A program made the position numbers and the translations under genes. The notes under the pieces are model-generated. The model ran no database searches. It was given only the letters and a program-made list of their open reading frames with translations, and was not told the origin of the DNA. From the NCBI GenBank assembly GCA_019671005.1, contig CM033744.1, positions 38,256,022-38,320,021 on the forward strand: a stretch of DNA of 64,000 nt, in the 5' to 3' direction. Numbering within the stretch: the stretch's first letter is position 1; every line of letters starts with the position of its first letter. Source of the stretch: Hibiscus mutabilis (Eukaryota > Streptophyta > Magnoliopsida > Malvales > Malvaceae). Below, in pieces: positions 56,504-64,000 of the stretch.

Positions 56504-59335
56504 ATTAACTTATTCCCTATTATAACCGTTACATCATCTTAGACCCTATTGTATTATGAAGGGAGGGTATACCCATAATATTTAAAATATATAATATAAT
56601 ATAATATAATATATTCTTGTAACATTTTTTGAAAGTATAATGTGTCGTATCATTAACTTAACATTTATGAATATATTTATTGTTAATGTTTTGACATTAT
56701 ATTTTTGGAAGAAATTAAATAATATTATCTTTTGTATTTTTGTGATTATGAATACAGGCGAAGTCAGGATTGAACTATGAGGGGTAGGATATTAATTTTG
56801 AAATGAATAGGTCTTAAAAAGTAATTAAACTATAAAAAATAAAGGATTTTAAGTTTAATTTTATAAATTTTAAAATTAAAAGGTCTTAAAAAGTAATTAA
56901 ACTAAAAATGAAGTATCAATATTTGATTTTATTAATTTTAATTGATATGGTTCCAAAAAAACAATAGATCGTAATATTTTGGGAGGAACAAGTGCTTAAT
57001 TGCAATAATTTTAAAATTTTAGAGCTTAAAATATAATTAACCCATCAAATTAAAGGGTGACAATTGCCTCTCACACCTATAAGGTGGCTCCATCCGATTC
57101 AACAGTGTTTTCTACCTATTTGCATGGGCATAGCCATATGGGGGCCGACAAAGGTCTGGCCCTCGCGGCTCACGCTTACGGTCCATTTTTTTCCCTCTAT
57201 GACCCATTTTTTTATATAAATTTGCCCCTGTATAAATTTCATTATAATTTATTTTATTTATTTTGATACCATAAAATAGTTGTTGCCTTAGTTTTAAAAT
57301 GTATAAATGAAAATAAATGTGTTTTACTTGAAATCAATAAATCAAATCATATTATTGATATTTTTAATCATATTTTTTTCAAATTTATCTATAACTCTTA
57401 CAATAATATTTTATTTTCAGACCATTAACTTTTAATTTATAGCTTCACTCTACCTATTCTTTTAATAGTTTAAACAAAAATAGTTAAGCTGTGTAAGACC
57501 ACAGAAATAACAATTTCAAACATGAAACTTTAATTAAGATAAAACAACCCCTACACGAGTTGATTGTATGAAAATTATAGCACAGCAAGATAAAGATTCC
57601 TATTAATTGATGCCAGCTTTTTTATATATATAATGGATGGTCTGAGCCTGACCATATTATATATTATATAATTGAATTTGATGGGTATATAATAAATTAG
57701 TGTGGGATAGGGTATCTCTATCTTGTTCCCTAGAGGCTGTGAAAAAAAGAAATTATATTTTCCATGTAAGAAAATATATTAGTTATAATTTTTAATAAAT
57801 AAAAATTATTTATTATTTATTTTTTATTAATATAAATAAATTTTTTTAATTATTTTTAAAATTTTTTGTAAAAAAAAATAGTGAAGATTTATTATTTTAT
57901 TTTTATATGAAAAAAATATTTAGTTGAAATTTTATTTTTAGTTTATTTTAAAGTCATCCGAGACACCTATTATGACACCTATTTTAACAAAAAATAAAGC
58001 TTTAGGAACCTATTTCAACCAAAAATAAAACTTTAAATACTTATTTTAACAAAAAATATTTTAAGCACGTATTGCTAAAAAAAATATAATTTAGACACTT
58101 ATTTTGTAGTTAAGCCATAGTAGAATAATCCAAGATAGATGTCATTATGCCAACTTAAAAGTAACATAACATGTCTTTTATAATAATATAACTAGTATTT
58201 TTGAAATATTTTATTAATTTTTTTACATCCAGGTCTTCTTTAAAATCAAAACCTAAAAAGTTTTTTTAATCTGTTAAATTCTAAACTCTAAAGTACTAAA
58301 GAATATAACCCGATTTGAAAGTGATTAAGAGAGGGAAAATTCCTAAACCTTGTACTAAAAAACCAGAACTGGGTATATATATGAGCAAAAGTTTTTTCAT
58401 TCAAAATAGGGGTGCTATCAGAAATGATGCGCACCACAACAATCAAATAGCTAATAATATCTGTTGAGATAATTAATCAAATGTGAAAGATTAAGAGGGG
58501 TAAATTGACAAATAAAAATTTGAAGGGAAGCAATAAGAAAATGAAAAAGTAAAGACAAAAGTAATTATAAACAAATCAAGTTTCTAAAGAAAAAATTGCA
58601 TTTGAAAACTGATTTTCAACTCAAACCTAAAAGTTGAAATTTTAAAACTTTTATAACTGGAAAAATTCTTTTTTCTAGGCTAAAAAGCACTTTAAACCTT
58701 CATTTGCTATTGATTTATTTATTAAAATTTTTAATTTTATCATTTACAAGATTAATATTGTTTGCAAAAGCAAAAATGTTCTCACAAAGAAAAGTGTTTT
58801 TTAAAGTACACTCAACCCAATCTTGAATCAAAACTTTTTAATAATAAAAAAGATTTTTATAAAGAAATTTGACTCTAATATATTCAAAGTAGTTGGATTT
58901 GTGCATTAAATGCTTTGAATACTTTATATATATGTTGTTGACAGCTTTATAGACTTGATTTTATATCCCCTCATTGATTTCTTTATCTTGGTTAGAATTA
59001 TTAATAGAGTCGTTGGTGCTTTCTTCCCGATACTAAAATGTTTGGTAACCAACTTTTTCGGTTCTTTTCAAAATCTCTTTCTAATAGCACTTTAAGAAAA
59101 ATAGTCATTTTACAAAAGGGATATAAACTAGCCCTAAAAAAGATTTATCTTACAAGTATGGTTTAAAAATTATTTTCGATACGGTATAGCCGAGATAAAT
59201 ATCATTTTAGCTCACTAGAATCTGATAAAAAGTTCATCGAAAATTTTTTTGGCGTTTTACAAAAAATGTTATTTTTCACGATAATTTTTAAAATTATTTA
59301 GTTTGTTGATTCCAATAAAAATAAAGCAAAATCAT
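56504..59335. other. Gene-poor AT-rich region
   Basis: No gene supported. The open frame at 57057-57266 is short and unrecognised. At 57955-58117 a partial MITE-like passage (ACACCTATTTTAACAAAAAA, ending TTAAGCC) resembles the arms of 29273-30106. The remainder is AT-rich sequence with no pattern I can name. Confidence 0.35.
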
Positions 59336-60170
59336 ATATTTTAAATTTTAAGTGTTTTGAAAATATTTTTTGTAATAATCGGTGCCTAAAGTTTTACCGA
59401 TTATAATTTTTAAAATTCCCGTGTTGAAAAACATATTATCCAATCAAAATGTATAAATAGAAATTTTAAATTTTAAATTATTTTAAAAAAAGTTTATTTT
59501 TTTAAATCTCAAATTTCTAAAAAAATATTCAAATCGATTTTTTGATATTTGAAATACAAAATGCTTAGAAAATATTTGGGGTTTAAGTTTTTAAATTAGA
59601 AACATTTTAAGTTCGGATCCTTGTCATTTTGTGAGACTTTTTGAATACTTAAAAATTTATCCAATTTTACAAATTAGTCCTTAAACACTTTGTTATATCA
59701 AAATCAAATATAGGTTTTACAATATCTCTCTCATAGATGGAAATTATCTACCCCTAATTATGCCCCCTTTAGTACCTTATTTAAAAAAAATAAGTTTAGT
59801 GTTTAGGGTTTAAAGTTAGAGTTCATGGTTAGGGTTTAAAGAATTAAGGTAGGTGTATTTTTTTTTAGTGTAGGGTTTTTATGTTTTTAGGGTTATAGTT
59901 TAATATTTCATTTTTAATTTTTAAATTATAAACATTAAAAACATAATTAAAAGAAATTATAAACTAAAATATGATGTATTCTTGACAAAATTTTATTAAG
60001 AAAAAGTAGACCTTTTTTACAAATTGAGTTAACTTTTCGAATGAGGGTATTAAAAATTATAACGTTGAAACTTTAAATAACAAATTTTTACAAAAAATAC
60101 TTTAAAAACCTAACACAAAATTTAAAAATAATATAATTCATTAACTTATTTTTTGTTTAAGTTTTTTCAA
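59336..60170. mobile_element. Degenerate copy of the element at 29273-30106
   Basis: The left part GGTGCCTAAAGTTTTACCGA and ATTATAATTTTTAAAATTCC, then CCAATCAAAATG, follow the order of 29273-30106. The right part TTATAACGTTGAAACTTTAA and TTTGTTTAAG mirror its right arm. The terminal GGCTTAA is lost. A telomere-like insertion or tract (59790-59900, TTTAGTGTTTAGGGTTTAAA) sits inside. Confidence 0.55.
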
Positions 60171-62400
60171 ATGATAAATTTATCTTACTTTCTCAAATCT
60201 TCTAGAAATGAATCTATATTTTGTTAAAAATTTTGTTTTTACTTAACGATTATTTCTATTTTATAAAATAATTTTAAAATCCAAAATGGAAAATTCATTT
60301 TTGAAAAAACATTAATCATTAAATAAAAACCTAAAATTATCTAATGAGAATTACTTAATTTTGATTAAAGAAGGGAAGGGAGTTAGTGGATATATATAAC
60401 TAAACAATGAACACCCTTAGACATATGTGAAAAATTTAAATAGTTTTACATAATTTAACAAACATAAAAATAGATGTACGGATTAATATTACGTTTTTTT
60501 TTTCACGAAATCATAAATGAACTTCTAATCTCTTCAATCTATTTTGCTCATCCAATGACCATCATTTAATCAAACAAACAAAAAAATTTATTCATATTTA
60601 AATCTCATTTAATAAATAAATAACATAAATATATATATATATATAATAAATATATTTTACTATTTAGAAAAAGTCTCATATGGGTTGAGTTTAATATTAT
60701 TTTAAGAAATAACGATAATGTAACAGAAAGGATAACATTGTCGTATCTTTTTAGCGTCTTTTAGAAGTTATTACATCTTCCTAACGATTTTCTTTAATTA
60801 TTTAAAGTCAAAATTTTGTCTTCCTTAACATTTTTTTAGAAGTCGTCACTCCTTCCTTTGGATTTCTTCTGAATACTGTAACTTCATCTTTATTTCATAA
60901 AATAATCTTTCACCTACTCCAAATAAAAATTTTCTTTTTCTCAAACGGTATTATCACATAAATAAAACCTATAACCATCAGCTGAGAATTACTTAAATTA
61001 ATTAAAAAAGGGAAGAAAGTGAGTCAATATATAATATATATTTATATCAGTCTTAAATTAATTAAAAAACGGAAGGAAGTAAGTGAATATATACATTTGG
61101 TGATGAGCATCTAAGTTCGTAGATGAATCCCCAGCCTTTGAAAGAAAATCTTATAATATACAAAATAAACATGCAATGGGGATACGAATGTTGAAAATTA
61201 CAGTAAAGAAGTTAATATATAGCCTGCAGGGCGGTGTAGGGGGGAATCAAAGCATCAATTGCCTTTACAAAGAAAGGAACCATTAATTGTGGCTTCACTT
61301 TGATTTCTCTCCATAATCTTAAACAAAGTCCCCAGCCGACCCTTCCTCTTTTCTTTATAGTAATTATTAGCATAATCCTGTCCCGCGCCATAGCTATATG
61401 TTTATATGTATATCGAAGAAGAAGAAGAAGAAGAAGTAATTCTCTAACATAACCCCGTGAATGTCACGCAGCATCTGCATTAACCGCTTTATGTTTTGAC
61501 TGAGCTGTACGTGTTTGCCGGCAGAGAAAAAGGAAAACGGTCGATCGTAATTCAAAGGTTATGTATGCAAAATTCTATTCTTTCTTTTAGTTAGGGTTGA
61601 GAGAGTCTGCGAAATGCCCTCATTTGCTTTTGTTTTGGTCTCATTCTTAAGCAGACAGTACGGACATAATTAGAAAGAAAACACACACAAAAGATTGAAA
61701 ATATTAGTTTTTTATGTTCATAATATTTTTCCAGCAAGGGCTGATACTTAATATTTTGATAAATTTTTAATTTCTCCAAAATATGCGCTTTTACAAAATA
61801 AGTCACATACTTGCATGAAAAACACCCAGCTTTAAAACCAACTCAAAATATTATCAAAATATATTAACATTTTCGGTATAATGCAAATTTTAAAACTTAC
61901 AATTTTTAACAAAAAGTAAAATGCCAACATTCTCAGACTCACTTCCTAAATCATCTTATTCGTATAGCCTTTGTAACGTCCTTTATGTTCACGTACATAA
62001 AAAAAAACCCAGCAAGGGGGTGTTGTAACACTGTTGCTGCTACTTTCGGTGTCTTTTCGACAGCATTCTCCAGAAATCAGGGTCACACTCAGCATGATGC
62101 ACACCCAGCTTTAAAACCAGATTCCAATGGAGATTCGAGCCTGATATATTAAAATCCTGGATAATGCAGACATAAAGCACCGATTAACAAAGCCAAAGTG
62201 AAGTGCCAACATTCTCGACCTCATTATATTTATGGTTTAATATTACACGGATATTTACGACAAGACTCGGTGATGAAACTTGAAACAGATCAATGTTCGA
62301 CTGTGGGAAATGCTTGGTTAAGTTGAGCATCATCATTGTCTTCTATTCAGTTGATTTCACTCCCAAAGTAAGTTCATCTACTTGAACGATTTCTCTCGAA
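60171..62400. other. Intergenic, partly less AT-rich, no gene recognised
   Basis: Two related passages are seen: ACACCCAGCTTTAAAACCA at about 61822 and 62100, each followed about 100 bases later by TGCCAACATTCTC (61921 and 62208). This is a diverged direct duplication of some 130 bases. A GAA microsatellite lies at 61415-61437. 61200-61600 is relatively GC-rich but has no frame; a weak hairpin (AATCAAAG..CTTTGATT, 61236-61302) is present and matches no miRNA I know. Confidence 0.35.
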
Positions 62401-62599
62401 GCTTCTCTCCTTAGTATTCAACAACTTAATCGTTGCCACCCCAAGTCTGTTAAGATATTGAGGAGCAATAGGCCAACAGTGCCAGCTCTCCCTTGGCATA
62501 GTATTTAGGAAACATTAAAGTATGCCGAATAGATAAAACATTGCCAAAGCAGATTTATTATCAAAAACTAAAACATAAAATAGCGTTCAACGCAAAATA

Positions 62600-63469
62600 T
62601 CCCCCACCAACTATTAGATTAGTTCATGGTGAGGGATTTAACCCAAAATTCACAAACGTTTTCCAAATACATCATTATTAAAACGAAATTAAAACTACTT
62701 AAAATAAGAGAATGGGCGAGAGGGGTCTCTCGATGCAGCCCTCAAGATCTAGGCTCTCGGCCAAGTGGTTGAACCTCCCCTCCTTGGTGCGGCCGGTTGT
62801 CAATCATCGCACTCCAACTCCCCACTTTGATCACTCACGATCAAGCACCACCAAAAATCCCCCAAAACCACTCATCGAATGCTTGCTTGGTTGGTCTTTA
62901 AATAGGCGTGCAAGGAGGGCATAAGATAAGCTTCTCATTTGAATTTTAAATGCTGAAGGGATAAGAGATGAGATCTTATCCGAATTTGAATGAAAGCTGA
63001 TCAGGTTAGTGCTGGTGTCATACTGCCGATACTGCCTTGGCATCCAAGCTTGGCATGCATCTTCCAACCAATCTTGGCACTATTTTATCCGCTATTTTTT
63101 TAGAGATTGATCCAATTGCTATCTTTTCGGAGCCTGATCTTATCCTATTTTTTCGGGGTTCAACAGCTTCTTGGCATGGCATCAAGTTCACTTTTTTGCC
63201 AACCGATGCTTGGCATTGTCTGGTCCATCTGTGCCAACAACACTCGGCATTCTCTCTGGCATTCTTTCCTATGTTGCTTTTCTGGGCCAAACACTATGCC
63301 AAAGCTACAAAATTGCCAACAAAATAACCCTTCACAATGGCATAGACAGAATTCTAAACTCCTTATGTAAATGCATGATTTTAACATCTTAATGCAACTA
63401 AATATACCTAAAAATAAGCAAAAGCATTGTAAGATTGGTATTAAAAACAATACTTTTGGAGAGGTAACA
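62600..63469 (-). mobile_element. Probable 3' LTR region of a minus-oriented LTR retrotransposon
   Basis: On the minus strand a G-rich tract (GGTTTGGGGGG, about 63480-63470) is directly followed by TGTTACCTCTCC, the layout of a polypurine tract and LTR start. Just before it is GAGGACAAGCAATGAG, a phrase I associate with the 3' noncoding part of plant gypsy elements. The interval contains many GGCAT words (for example CTTGGCATCCAAGCTTGGCA). The far end of this LTR could not be set. Open frames here are short and unrecognised. Confidence 0.45.
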
Positions 63470-64000
63470 CCCCCCAAACCTAACTCATTGCTTGTCCTCA
63501 AGTATTGCAAACAGAATAAAAACAAAAAAACTGTGAAAATGTTACCTCGAAAAAAATTTGATTGAATGCCAACACATGCTGGCAAGCAGAATTTGGCTCT
63601 ATTTTTGTCCTCGGTATCTCAGTGCAATATTGCCAAGCATGTAGTAATTCAAGTGCAGCAATATAACTCTAGTCAAAGTTAATGAATAATGCAGGATGTG
63701 TAGGCAATATGCATCGAGTATCCTTTCACTCCCTTAGCCAATTTTACTACCTAAACTCAGATTCTTATTTTTATCATTTTTTTTTTTGCCACGGGTTTTC
63801 ATGGCTTTAATTTAAGCTTGCTTCATGACACTATTTAGCGTGAGAGATAAGATGGAGCATACCACGAATCCACACCTTAATCTAGACATCACTAGGTTTT
63901 CTCTTCAACTCATATTCTAAGGTTTTGGACTTGAGAACTAAGATGGAGCAAACTATGAAGCCCCGAGTAACTTATTATCCCTAAATAGAGGAGAGTTCAT
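63470..64000 (-). mobile_element. Internal 3' part of the same element, running off the window
   Basis: Non-coding sequence upstream (on the minus strand) of the polypurine tract. It holds a short internal repeat, AAGATGGAGCA(T/A)AC(C/T)A(C/T)GAA, at about 63850 and 63942. No pol domain is visible before the window ends. Confidence 0.4.

Noticed and set aside
57057..57266. 69-codon plus-strand frame
   Set aside because: No family features; AT-rich surroundings and low coding character toward its end.
61236..61302. MicroRNA precursor hairpin
   Set aside because: The arms pair only partly and contain no miRNA sequence that I know.
63160..63585. 141-codon minus-strand frame and overlapping frames at 62831-63370
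   Set aside because: They overlap each other on both strands, match no known domain and lie in a likely LTR.

Overview
This window is plant nuclear DNA. It is very AT-rich, has spliced genes with GT-AG introns, encodes plant-specific families (a P-class PPR protein, a WAT1/EamA transporter, a BAHD acyltransferase, an apyrase 7-like ectonucleotidase), and is crowded with LTR retrotransposons and fold-back MITEs. The protein sequences fit a eudicot. A malvid such as cotton is my guess from memory of similar sequences, not something the window proves.

Gene-bearing part (about 1.8-34.9 kb). A four-exon RINT1/MAG2-like tethering-factor gene (+, 1877-5314) is followed by an At4g19440-like PPR gene (+, 7471-10063) carrying one frameshift. 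Next is a BAHD acyltransferase pseudogene (-, 12842-17281), cut in two by a gag-only LTR retrotransposon (13485-16565) and bearing several small lesions. A CCR4-homologue (deadenylase-like) pseudogene follows (-, 18366-about 21260); it lacks middle exons and has a 29-bp tandem duplication. Two intact genes on the minus strand then sit side by side: an apyrase 7-like gene (24521-27264) and a WAT1-related transporter gene (32266-34697, seven exons). Their Arabidopsis counterparts (At4g19180 and At4g19185) are also neighbours, so this looks like conserved microsynteny.

Repeat-dominated part (about 34.9-64 kb). I see no intact host gene here. It holds MITEs with 9-bp target duplications; a 2.8-kb solo LTR with an exact 5-bp duplication and two large palindromes (38114-40958); a decayed copia element with 257-bp LTRs and an exact 5-bp duplication (41343-49741, minus-oriented) that was itself invaded by a hAT-like element and by a second, related solo LTR; several more fold-back elements; and, at the right edge, what looks like the 3' end of a minus-oriented LTR element.

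Several MITE insertions are well supported from the sequence alone, because 9-bp duplications and in one case a paralogous empty site are visible. One family carries degenerate telomere-like TTTAGGG tracts between its ends. I found no CRISPR array, rRNA gene or convincing intact tRNA gene, and no clearly new multi-gene system. The most notable content is the pair of disrupted genes, the layered insertions, and the telomere-like MITE family.
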